Part shown: positions 1 through 8,038 of the stretch, piece by piece
Layout of the letters: each line of letters opens with the position of its first letter
Position numbering within the stretch: position 1 is the stretch's first letter
Origin: Gaiellasilicea sp963789355
GTDB lineage: Bacteria > Actinomycetota > Thermoleophilia > Gaiellales > Gaiellaceae
DNA: 64,000 nucleotides
Assembly (NCBI GenBank): GCA_963789355.1
Contig: CAWBKK010000001.1
Coordinates: forward strand, 115,710 to 179,709
Direction of reading: 5' to 3'
The notes under the pieces: model-generated
Database searches by the model: none
What the model was told of the DNA's origin: nothing
The model's input: the letters and a program-made list of their open reading frames with translations, nothing else
Made by a program: the position numbers and the translations under genes

Positions 1-3000
1 GAGCACCGCCAGGCGACGGTCGCCTTCATCAAGGTCGGGGACACGGACCGGTTGCTCGAGCTGGAGGGCCCGCTCGTCCTGCTCGACCGGCTCGACGCCC
101 TCGCGGAGGCGATCGATCACGCGTGCTACGCCTACGAGATCACCTGGCTCGAGTCCGACATCGACGTCGGCGGAGTCAAGCTCTACCTGACGGCCGGAGC
201 TCCCTCCACCTCCGGAGAGGATGAGGAGGGCATGCTCCGCGCCCTCCGCGAGATCGTCGCCGCCGACGTCGCGCTGCCACTCCGGGCCGGCGTCAATCGC
301 GGCCACGTCTTCACCGGCGACATCGGAGCGGGCTCGCGGCGGACGTACGCCGCGATGGGAGACGCGGTCAACCTGGCGGCCCGCCTCGCTTCGCGGGCAA
401 GGCCCGGAGAGATCCTCAGCACCCCGGACGTCCTGGAGCACGCGCGCACCAAGTACCGGACCGAGGTCGAGCCGGTGCTCGTGAAGGGGAAGGAGCAGGC
501 GATCCTTGCGCACCGCGTCCTCGAACCGACCGGCATGCGTGCGGGCGCCGACGCGGACTCGATCCCGATCGTGGGTCGCGAGGCCGAGCTGGCGGCGCTC
601 TCCGCCGCGGTGAACGACGCTCGGCTGCGGCAGCTGCGCCTGGTCGAGATCGTCGGGGAGCCCGGAATCGGAAAATCGCGGCTCGTCCAGGAGCTGCGGA
701 CACTGGCGGTCGGCCTGCAGCAACTCGAGACGGCAGGCGAGCACTACGCGACGGCCGAGCCGTACGCGGCGGTGCGGCCGCTGCTGCGACGGCTGGTCGG
801 GATCCCGGAGACGATGGGGCGCGAGGAGGCCGGTCGGATCCTCGTCCCGTTCGTCAGCGGTGCGATGCCCGATCTCGCCCCGTGGCTGCCGCTGCTGTCC
901 GGACCGTTCGATGCCGACGTTCCGGGGACGGCCGAGGTGGACGCGCTCGATCCGGGTCGGAGCCGCGACCGGTTGCACCAGATCGTGGACAGCTTCCTGG
1001 AACGCGTGCTGCTGATGCCGACGCTCGTCATCGTCGAGGATGGCCACTGGCTCGACGACGCCTCCCGGGCCCTGCTCCGATCGTTGACGGCGGCACCGGC
1101 GCCACGACCCTGGCTCGTCTGCATCTCGATGCGTCCCGGGCCCGAGTCGCCGGCCGAAGGGGAGCACGTGGTGCGGCTCGAGCTCGGGCCGCTGGATGCG
1201 GGCGCAGCCGCGACTCTGGCGCTCAACGTCGCCGACGCCGCTCCGCTCTCCGAGGAGACGATGGCCACGCTCGTCGAACGCTCGGGCGGGAACCCGCTCT
1301 TCGTTCGTGAGTTGGTCTGGGCGACCCGGCACGGCGAGTCGCTCGAGGGCCTCCCGGACACGATCGAGCGGCTGCTGACGGCCCGGATCGACACGCTCGA
1401 CCCGGTTCACCGGATGCTGCTCCGCTACGCAGCCGTCGTCGGCCCGACATTCGACCTGTCCCTGATCGAGGCGGTGCTCGCCGGCGAGGATGCGGCCGCC
1501 GGTACGCTCGAGCACTGGGTGCCGCTCCGTGAGTTCCTCGTCGACGGCGGCGAGAACCGATTGGCGTTCCGGCACGATCTCGTCCGGGTCACCGCGTACG
1601 AGGGCCTGTCCTTTGGCCGTCGAGCCGACATCCACGGGCGCGTCGGCGCGGCGATCGAAGAGCAGCTGGGCGAGCGTGCCGACGACGAGGCGGCTCTCCT
1701 CTCGCTGCACTTCCACGAGGCGAAGGACTTCACGCGTTCCTGGCGCTACGCGCTCTCGGCGGGCAGGCGGGCGCACGCCGGTTTCGCCAATGTCGTCGCA
1801 GCGGAGCTGTACGAGCGCGCGCTCGAGGCTGCCGCCGAGCTTCCGGGCCTCGGACCACGGGCGGTCGCCGCCACCTCCGAGGCGCTGGGCGACGTGTGCG
1901 AGCGCTTCGGCGACTACGCGCGCGCCGACGCCGCCTACGAACGAGCGCTCGAGCTCGTACCCGACGATCCGGTCCTGGAGACCCGCGTCGCGTGGAAGCG
2001 CGCGGCGCTGCACGAGCATGCGGGGCGCTACGCCGACGCGATCTCGACCTACGAGGGCGGCCTCGCCAGAATCGACGAGCTGCCGGACGAGCCGGAGCTG
2101 ACGACGAACCGAACCGAGCTCGAGCTCGGAATCGCCGGCGTCCACTACCGGCAGGGTCAATTCGACCAGGCGATCACCTGGGGGGAGCGGGCGGCCGCAC
2201 ACGCGAGCGAGGCGGGCGACCGCGCCCGGCTTGCACACGCGTACTACGTGCTGGCGAACTACGACCTCGGTCATCCCGACGGGTTCCGCTACTGCGAGCT
2301 CGCCCTGCCGATCTTCGAGGAGCTGCTGGACTCCCGCGGCCAGGGATCCACGCTCAACAACCTCGGCATCCGCCTCTACTACGAGGGCCGCTGGGAGGAG
2401 TCGCTCGCCGCCTACCGCTCGGCCCGCGAGGCGATGGAGCGTGTCGGCGACGTGATCGGCGAGGCGACGCTCGCGAACAACGAGGGGGAGATCCTCTCCG
2501 ACCAGGGTCACCTGGACGACGCCGAAGAGGCGTTCCAGCACATGCTTCGCGCGTCGCGAGCCGCCGGCTACGCGATCGGCGCGGCCCTGGCGACGAGCAA
2601 CCTGGCGCGGGTGGCCGCCCGGAGCCGCCGCTTCGAGGAGGCTCGCGGTCTCTACGCCGAGGCGATCGCCGCGTTCGAGGCGATCGATGCGCGCTACTAC
2701 GTGGCGGATGCTCGGGCGCGGCTGGCCGAATGCGACGTGCTGGAGGGCCGCCACGCAGAGGCGATCGAGCTCGCGACGGCTGTGCTCGCCGACGAGCACG
2801 CAGCCGAAGCCGTCCGGATCCTCGCCGAACGCGCGCTCGGCTATGCGCAGCACCAGGCGCGCCGGCCCGACGAGGCGCGGCCGCACTTCGAGGAGAGCCT
2901 GCGGCTCGCCCGGGAGACGTCGTCCGACTTCGAGGCCGCCCTGACGCTCCGAGCAATGGCCGACACCGGGGCCGGTGACCCCTCGGCCGGGACCGAGGCC

Positions 3001-3057
3001 GACGCGACGCTCGCGCGGCTGGGCGTGGTCACGCTCCCCCGCGTGCCGCTGCCCTAG
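1..3057 (+). CDS. Cyclase-like domain / AAA ATPase / TPR regulator, 5' end missing
   Basis: The reading frame is open from base 1, so the gene begins before the window; the TTG at 52 is internal. In order, the visible protein has a class III nucleotidyl cyclase-like domain (about the first 175 residues), a P-loop ATPase module (GEPGIGKSR, Walker B-like LVIVEDGHW) and a long C-terminal TPR-type helical region. The cyclase domain keeps the late GDAVNLAARL segment. It lacks the metal-binding Asp and the Lys seen in the paralogues at 11709 and 18482, where the aligned stretch reads DIDVGGVKL. It is therefore probably a degenerate second cyclase domain, with any active first domain lying outside the window. 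The likely role is a signal-responsive regulator; the ligand and target are unknown. Confidence 0.85.
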   Translation, partial: EHRQATVAFIKVGDTDRLLELEGPLVLLDRLDALAEAIDHACYAYEITWLESDIDVGGVKLYLTAGAPSTSGEDEEGMLRALREIVAADVALPLRAGVNRGHVFTGDIGAGSRRTYAAMGDAVNLAARLASRARPGEILSTPDVLEHARTKYRTEVEPVLVKGKEQAILAHRVLEPTGMRAGADADSIPIVGREAELAALSAAVNDARLRQLRLVEIVGEPGIGKSRLVQELRTLAVGLQQLETAGEHYATAEPYAAVRPLLRRLVGIPETMGREEAGRILVPFVSGAMPDLAPWLPLLSGPFDADVPGTAEVDALDPGRSRDRLHQIVDSFLERVLLMPTLVIVEDGHWLDDASRALLRSLTAAPAPRPWLVCISMRPGPESPAEGEHVVRLELGPLDAGAAATLALNVADAAPLSEETMATLVERSGGNPLFVRELVWATRHGESLEGLPDTIERLLTARIDTLDPVHRMLLRYAAVVGPTFDLSLIEAVLAGEDAAAGTLEHWVPLREFLVDGGENRLAFRHDLVRVTAYEGLSFGRRADIHGRVGAAIEEQLGERADDEAALLSLHFHEAKDFTRSWRYALSAGRRAHAGFANVVAAELYERALEAAAELPGLGPRAVAATSEALGDVCERFGDYARADAAYERALELVPDDPVLETRVAWKRAALHEHAGRYADAISTYEGGLARIDELPDEPELTTNRTELELGIAGVHYRQGQFDQAITWGERAAAHASEAGDRARLAHAYYVLANYDLGHPDGFRYCELALPIFEELLDSRGQGSTLNNLGIRLYYEGRWEESLAAYRSAREAMERVGDVIGEATLANNEGEILSDQGHLDDAEEAFQHMLRASRAAGYAIGAALATSNLARVAARSRRFEEARGLYAEAIAAFEAIDARYYVADARARLAECDVLEGRHAEAIELATAVLADEHAAEAVRILAERALGYAQHQARRPDEARPHFEESLRLARETSSDFEAALTLRAMADTGAGDPSAGTEADATLARLGVVTLPRVPLP

Positions 3058-3083
3058 CCGGGCCGGGTAGCATCCCGCCGCCG

Positions 3084-4217
3084 ATGGACCTCGACCTGAC
3101 CCAGGAGCAGCAGCTCGTCCGCGACACCGTCCGCGAGTTCGCGCGTGAGAAGGTCGCTCCCGTGGCGGAGGAGCTCGACCGCGAGTCGCGCTTCCCCTAC
3201 GAGCTCGTCGCCGAGCTGGGCGAGCTCGGGCTGATGGGCTTGCCGATCTCGGAGGAGTACGGCGGCGCGGGCGGCGACACCGTCTCCTACGCGCTCGCGA
3301 TCGAGGAGCTGACGCGGATCGACTCGTCCGTCGCGATCACGGTCGCGGCGCACACCTCGCTCGGAACGATGCCGATCTACCTCTTCGGCACCGAAGAGCA
3401 GAAGCAGCGCTGGCTTCCCGACCTCGCGTCCGGCAGGAAGCTCGCCGCGTTCGGCCTCACGGAGCCGGGCGCCGGCTCCGACGCGGGCAACGCGCGCACC
3501 ACCGCGGAGCTACGCGACGGGAGCTGGGTCGTGAACGGCTCGAAGATGTTCATCACGAACGCGGGCACGGACATCACCTGGGGCGTGACGCTGACGGCGC
3601 GCACCGGCGAGGACGAGATCTCGAACATCGTCGTCGAGAACGGCGCGTCCGGCTACGAGATCTCGGCGCCGCTGAAGAAGCTCGGCTGGAAGGCGTCCGA
3701 CACGCGCGAGCTCTCGTTCCGGGACGTCTCGGTACCCGAGGATCACTTGCTCGGACCGCGCGGGCAAGGCTTCCACCAGTTCCTCGAGATCCTCGACGGC
3801 GGCCGGATCTCGGTCGCCGCGATGGGGGTCGGCCTCGCCCAGGGCGCCTACGACCTCGCGTTCGCCTACGCGCAGGAGCGGGAGCAGTTCGGGAGGCCGA
3901 TCGCACGCTTCCAGGCGGTGCAGTTCCGGCTCGCCGACATGGCGACCGAGATCGAGGCCGGCCGGGCGCTCGTGATCAAGGCTGCCTGGCTGAAGGATCA
4001 GGGGCGGGAGTTCGCCCGCGAGGCGGCGATGGCGAAGCTCTACACCGGCGAGCTCTCGAACCGGGCCGCGAACTGGGCGCTCCAGATCCACGGCGGCTAC
4101 GGGTTCATGGACGAATACGCGATCTCACGTCTCTACCGAGACCAGAAGATCCTCGAGATCGGCGAGGGCACGAACGAGGTGCAGCGGATGGTGATCGCGA
4201 AGCACCTGGGCTTGTAG
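3084..4217 (+). CDS. Acyl-CoA dehydrogenase
   Basis: A 377-residue flavoprotein of the short-chain/butyryl-CoA dehydrogenase type, which oxidises acyl-CoA to trans-2-enoyl-CoA and passes electrons to ETF. The usual N-terminal helical, beta-barrel and C-terminal helical domains are full length. FGLTEPGAGSD (about 125-135) and the C-terminal IHGGYGFMDEY and EGTNEVQR blocks are family signatures. E361 of EGTNE occupies the position of the catalytic base. The gene starts 26 bp after the cyclase-like gene and has no beta-oxidation partner nearby, so its substrate chain length cannot be read from context. It converges with the transporter operon that ends at 4235. Confidence 0.95.
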   Translation: MDLDLTQEQQLVRDTVREFAREKVAPVAEELDRESRFPYELVAELGELGLMGLPISEEYGGAGGDTVSYALAIEELTRIDSSVAITVAAHTSLGTMPIYLFGTEEQKQRWLPDLASGRKLAAFGLTEPGAGSDAGNARTTAELRDGSWVVNGSKMFITNAGTDITWGVTLTARTGEDEISNIVVENGASGYEISAPLKKLGWKASDTRELSFRDVSVPEDHLLGPRGQGFHQFLEILDGGRISVAAMGVGLAQGAYDLAFAYAQEREQFGRPIARFQAVQFRLADMATEIEAGRALVIKAAWLKDQGREFAREAAMAKLYTGELSNRAANWALQIHGGYGFMDEYAISRLYRDQKILEIGEGTNEVQRMVIAKHLGL

Positions 4218-4234
4218 TCCCCTGGCCCGCTTCT

Positions 4235-5098
4235 CTACCCCTCCGCGAGCGCGTGTCGGAGCTTCCGGCGCGCTGCCTTCCGCTCCTTCATCGCCCGCGG
4301 GTCGGGAATCGGGACCGCGGAGAGAAGCGCCTTCGTGTAGTCGTGCTTCGGGTTCGCGTAGACGTCCTCGGCCACACCGATCTCGACCAGCTCTCCCCTG
4401 TTCATCACCGCGATCCGGTCGCTCATCCCGCGCACGACGGCGAGGTCGTGGGCGATGAAGAGGTAGGTCAGTCCAAAGTCGTTCTGCAGGTCCTTGAGCA
4501 GGTTCAAAATCTGCGCCTGGATCGAGACGTCGAGCGCGGAGACGGGCTCGTCGCAGACGATCAGCTTCGGGCTGAGCGCGAGCGCGCGGGCGATCCCGAT
4601 CCGCTGCCGCTGGCCGCCCGAGAACTCGTGCGGGTAGCGATTGGTGTAGCTCGGGTTGAAGCCGACGACGTCGAGCAGCTCGCGGATCCGGGCGGAGCGG
4701 TCGCGGCGCGTGCCGATCCCGTGCACGATCAGCGGCTCGCCGACGATGTCGCCGACGGTCATCCGCGGGTCGAGCGACGAGTACGGATCTTGGAAGACGA
4801 TCTGCATCTCGCGGCGCATCTTCCGCATGTCCTCGCGGCCGAGCGTGGTCAGCTCCGTGCCCTCGAACTTGACCGAGCCGGAGGTCGGCTTCAGCAGCTG
4901 GAGGATGCAGTAGCCGGTCGTCGACTTGCCGGAGCCGGACTCGCCGACGAGGCCGAGCGTCTCGCCGGCGGCGACGTCGAAGCTGACGCCGTCGACGGCC
5001 CTGACGTCGTCCACCTTGCGCTCGATCAGCAACCCCGACCGAACCGGGAAGTGCTTATGGAGGTCGTTGACCTCGAGGAGCGGCGGCTTCGTGCTCAC
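4235..5098 (-). CDS. Peptide ABC transporter ATP-binding protein, DppF/OppF type (operon 1)
   Basis: Last gene of peptide transporter operon 1; 287 residues. It has the Walker A motif GESGSGKST, the signature FSGGQRQRIG, the Walker B motif LIVCDEPVSALD and the switch His in FIAHDL. The ATG overlaps the stop of the preceding DppD gene by 4 nt (ATGA). It is shorter than the other two DppF copies in this window (347 and 372 residues). The chain stops soon after LLSAVPIPDP, so the cysteine-containing oligopeptide-transporter C-terminal region is missing. It should pair with DppD to power import of peptides or related solutes. The substrate is unknown. Confidence 0.93.
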   Translation of the reverse strand: MSTKPPLLEVNDLHKHFPVRSGLLIERKVDDVRAVDGVSFDVAAGETLGLVGESGSGKSTTGYCILQLLKPTSGSVKFEGTELTTLGREDMRKMRREMQIVFQDPYSSLDPRMTVGDIVGEPLIVHGIGTRRDRSARIRELLDVVGFNPSYTNRYPHEFSGGQRQRIGIARALALSPKLIVCDEPVSALDVSIQAQILNLLKDLQNDFGLTYLFIAHDLAVVRGMSDRIAVMNRGELVEIGVAEDVYANPKHDYTKALLSAVPIPDPRAMKERKAARRKLRHALAEG

Positions 5099-6111
5099 GA
5101 GCCCACCTTCTGCGGCTCGCGCGCGCCTGCGCGCTCGCTGGCGGGATGCGCGGAGCGGACCCAGTGGCCGGAGCGGATCTCCCGCAGCTCAGGCTGGTGC
5201 TCTGTGCAATCGTCGCTCCCCGCGTACGGACAGCGGGGCCCGAACCGGCACGCCTTCGGCGGGTCGAGCAGGTCGGGCGGACGGCCGGGAATCGCCGTCA
5301 GGCGGCCCTGGCGCACGTTCGCACCCTCCAGCTGCGGCAACGCGCCGAGGAGCGCCTCGGTGTAGGGATGCTCCGGGCTGTCGAAGAGATCGAGCGTCGA
5401 GGCCTGCTCCACGACCTGGCCGGCATACATGACGATGATGTCGTCCGCCGCCTCGGCGACCACGCCCATGTCGTGGGTGATGATGATCATCGACATCTCG
5501 TACTCGGCGCGAAGGTCGTCGAGCAGGTCGAGCACGGACGCCTGAACGGTGACGTCGAGCGCGGTCGTCGGCTCGTCGGCGATCAGGAGCTTCGGGTCGC
5601 ACGAGAGCCCGATCGCGATCATCACGCGCTGGCGCATCCCGCCTGAGAAGCGGTGCGGGTAATCCTTCAGCCGCTCGCCGGCGCGCGGGATCCGCACCTT
5701 CTCGAGCAGCTCGATCGCCTTCTTGTCGGCCTGCTTCTGGGAGACGTCGTAGTGGCGCCGGATCGTCTCGGTGATCTGCGTCCCGATCGTCAGCGTCGGG
5801 TTCAGCGACGTCATCGGATCCTGGAAGATCATCGCGATCTCGCGGCCGCGCACGTCCTCGAGCTGGCGCTCGGTCAGCGTCGTCAGGTCGCGGCCCTCGT
5901 AGAGGACGGAACCCGAGACGATCTTGGCCGGCGGCTTCGGGATCAGGCCCATGATCGAGAGCGCGGTCACGGACTTGCCGCAGCCCGACTCGCCGACGAT
6001 CCCCAGCGTCTTCCCCTTCTCGACCGAGAAGCTGACGCCGTCGACGGCACGCACCGTGCCCTCGCGGGTGAAGAAGTGCGTCCGCAGATCGTTGACTTCG
6101 AGGACGGGCAC
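5095..6111 (-). CDS. Peptide ABC transporter ATP-binding protein, DppD type (operon 1)
   Basis: A 338-residue ATPase. The frame stays open far upstream, but homology begins at VPVLEVNDL. I therefore place the start at the GTG of 6111, which overlaps the stop of the permease gene by one base (TAGTG). Walker A is GESGCGKSV, the signature is FSGGMRQRVM, Walker B is LLIADEPTTALD, and the H-loop lies in IITHDMG. The C-terminal oligopeptide-transporter region has the Cys-rich segment CRFGPRCPYAG. It is the expected heterodimer partner of the ATPase at 4235. Confidence 0.93.
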   Translation of the reverse strand: MPVLEVNDLRTHFFTREGTVRAVDGVSFSVEKGKTLGIVGESGCGKSVTALSIMGLIPKPPAKIVSGSVLYEGRDLTTLTERQLEDVRGREIAMIFQDPMTSLNPTLTIGTQITETIRRHYDVSQKQADKKAIELLEKVRIPRAGERLKDYPHRFSGGMRQRVMIAIGLSCDPKLLIADEPTTALDVTVQASVLDLLDDLRAEYEMSMIIITHDMGVVAEAADDIIVMYAGQVVEQASTLDLFDSPEHPYTEALLGALPQLEGANVRQGRLTAIPGRPPDLLDPPKACRFGPRCPYAGSDDCTEHQPELREIRSGHWVRSAHPASERAGAREPQKVGS

Positions 6112-7037
6112 TACGACTCCCTGGTCCGCGGGTCGAGCGCGTCCCGGAGCCCGTCGGCGACGAAGTTGGCGCAGAGGACGAGCGTGGCGATCGCGACCGA
6201 GGGGACGATGATCGCGGTCGGATGGCTGCGGAAGACGGTGCGCCCTTCGTTCGCCATCGCGCCCCACGACGCGTCCGGGGGACTGATCCCGAGACCGATG
6301 AAAGAGAGGAACGCCTCGCCGAGGATCACGCCCGGCAGCTCGAGGAAGATCGCGATGATCAGCACGCCGAGGGTGTTCGGCAAGAGGTGGCGCCCGAGGA
6401 TCCGGTACCAGCGCGCCCCGACCGCCTTGGCCGCGCGCACGTAGTCGTTCTCCTTCAGGGTCAGGACCTGGCCACGGACGATCCGGGCGGTCGTGAACCA
6501 GCTCGCGATCGAGAGCGCGATCATCATCGTCCAGGTGTTCGTGCGGCCGATGATCGCGAGCGTGATGATCGCGAAGGGCAGATAAGGGAGGCCATAGAGC
6601 GCGTCGAGGAACCGCATCAGCCCGTTGTCGAGCCGACCGCCGATGAAGCCGGAGATGGCGCCGTAGACGACGCCGATCAGGAGGATCGCGAGCGTGGCGC
6701 CGAAGCCGATCAGGATCGAGACGCGCCCTCCGAGAGCCGTCCGAGTGAACAGGTCGCGCCCGAACTTGTCCGTGCCGAACGGGTGCTCGGCGCTCACGGA
6801 CTGGCTCGCGATCGTGAAGTCGATCTTGTTCGGGTCGTATGGCGAGGCGATCGGCGCGATCAGGCAGTAGAGAAGCACGACGACGAAGACGACGCCGGCG
6901 ATGACCGCAGCCTTGTTCCGGACGTAGCGTCGCCAGGCATCCTTCCACAGGTTCGTCTGGCGGATCGGCGCGCCGGACGCGGACGAAGCACCGGGCTCCG
7001 TGGCCAGGGACTCCTCTCGTGCGTCGGTGACGCTCAT
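6111..7037 (-). CDS. Peptide ABC transporter permease, DppC type (operon 1)
   Basis: A 308-residue inner-membrane permease with a cytoplasmic N-terminus and about six membrane segments. The DppC/OppC region after the first segment is present (FGTDKFGRDLFTR). The EAA loop that docks the ATPases is seen as YVRAAKAVGARWYRILGRHLLPN. The start overlaps the DppB stop by 4 nt and the stop overlaps the DppD start by 1 nt, so it is translationally coupled on both sides. It forms the translocation pore with the 7034-7960 product. Confidence 0.93.
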   Translation of the reverse strand: MSVTDAREESLATEPGASSASGAPIRQTNLWKDAWRRYVRNKAAVIAGVVFVVVLLYCLIAPIASPYDPNKIDFTIASQSVSAEHPFGTDKFGRDLFTRTALGGRVSILIGFGATLAILLIGVVYGAISGFIGGRLDNGLMRFLDALYGLPYLPFAIITLAIIGRTNTWTMMIALSIASWFTTARIVRGQVLTLKENDYVRAAKAVGARWYRILGRHLLPNTLGVLIIAIFLELPGVILGEAFLSFIGLGISPPDASWGAMANEGRTVFRSHPTAIIVPSVAIATLVLCANFVADGLRDALDPRTRES

Positions 7038-7960
7038 GTGCGCACGTCCCGCGTCCGGGGATCGAGGATGCCGTAGAGGATGTCGACCACGAGATTCGCG
7101 ACGATCACGATCACCGAAAGGAGCACGGTCAGGCCCATCACGACCGAGTAGTCGCGGTTGCTCACCGAGTCGACGAACTGCTGGCCGACGCCGGGAATGT
7201 TGAAGATCAGCTCGATCACGAACGAGCCCGTGATGATGAAGCCGAGCAGCGGCCCGGCGGCCGTCACGACCGGGATCAGCGAGTTACGGAGCACGTGCAG
7301 CCCGACGACGCGCCGATAGCGGAGACCCTTCGCCTTCGCGGTGCGGACGTAGTCCTGCTGCAGCGTCTCGAGCATCGTCCCGCGCACGAGACGGGCAAAC
7401 AGCGCCATCGGCCCAAACCCGAGCGCGATCGACGGCAGGATCTTGTGCTCCCAGGTCGTCCAGCCGCTCGTCGGGAACCAGCCCGCCTTCAGAGCGACGA
7501 AGTAGATCAGCAGTGTCGCGACCAGGAAGCTCGGGACGGAGTGAAAGACGTTGGAGACGAACATGGCGGTGTAGTCGACCCAGGTGTTGTGGCGCAGCGC
7601 AGCGATCATCCCGAGCGGCACGCCGAGGATCAGCGCAAAGAGGAAGGCGAAGACACCGAGCTGGATTGACGTCGGGAAGTGGGTCTTGACGATGTCGTTG
7701 ACGTCGCGGCCGCGAACGACGAGCGAAGGGCCGAGATCGAACGTGGCGACACCCTTTACGTAGTGGGCGTACTGGAGGTACCACGGGTCGTTGACGTGGA
7801 ACTTCTCCTCCAGGTTCCGCTGCGTCGCCTCGGTGACCGCGCGCTCCGACTGGCGGAACGGGTTGCCGCCGATCTGCCGCATCATCATGAAGGTCAGGAA
7901 GATGACCACCAGCAAGACTGGGATCGTCCAGAAGACCCGCCTGACGATGAACTTGAGCAT
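7034..7960 (-). CDS. Peptide ABC transporter permease, DppB type (operon 1)
   Basis: A 308-residue permease starting MLKFIVRRVFW, the typical DppB first membrane helix, followed by a periplasm-side loop with the GGNPF motif and five more segments. The EAA loop is YVRTAKAKGLRYRRVVGLHVLRN, and the C-terminus has the conserved ILDPRTRD ending. It is the first gene after the intercistronic hairpin at 7989-8027, so its expression relative to the binding protein is probably set there. Confidence 0.93.
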   Translation of the reverse strand: MLKFIVRRVFWTIPVLLVVIFLTFMMMRQIGGNPFRQSERAVTEATQRNLEEKFHVNDPWYLQYAHYVKGVATFDLGPSLVVRGRDVNDIVKTHFPTSIQLGVFAFLFALILGVPLGMIAALRHNTWVDYTAMFVSNVFHSVPSFLVATLLIYFVALKAGWFPTSGWTTWEHKILPSIALGFGPMALFARLVRGTMLETLQQDYVRTAKAKGLRYRRVVGLHVLRNSLIPVVTAAGPLLGFIITGSFVIELIFNIPGVGQQFVDSVSNRDYSVVMGLTVLLSVIVIVANLVVDILYGILDPRTRDVRT

Positions 7961-7988
7961 GACCGCCCCCTACCCCAGTTGGAGATTT

Positions 7989-8027
7989 CCGAACGGGGCG
8001 AAGCGCTCAGCGCCCCGCCCCGTTCGG
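7989..8027 (-). promoter_or_regulatory. Intercistronic GC hairpin between binding-protein and permease genes (operon 1)
   Basis: A perfect 11-bp inverted repeat, CCGAACGGGGC (7989-7999) and its complement (8017-8027), with a 17-nt loop, lies between the substrate-binding protein stop and the DppB start. No T-tract follows on the transcribed strand, so it does not look like a full intrinsic terminator. It could stabilise the upstream mRNA or attenuate transcription, giving more binding protein than permease. Operons 2 and 3 have the same arrangement. Confidence 0.7.
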
Positions 8028-8038
8028 TTGGTGCGTGA

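Noticed and set aside
5095..6948. Long 617-residue reading on the minus strand
   Set aside because: Only the part from 6111 downward encodes DppD. The upstream part is an Arg/Pro-rich out-of-frame reading of the DppC gene.
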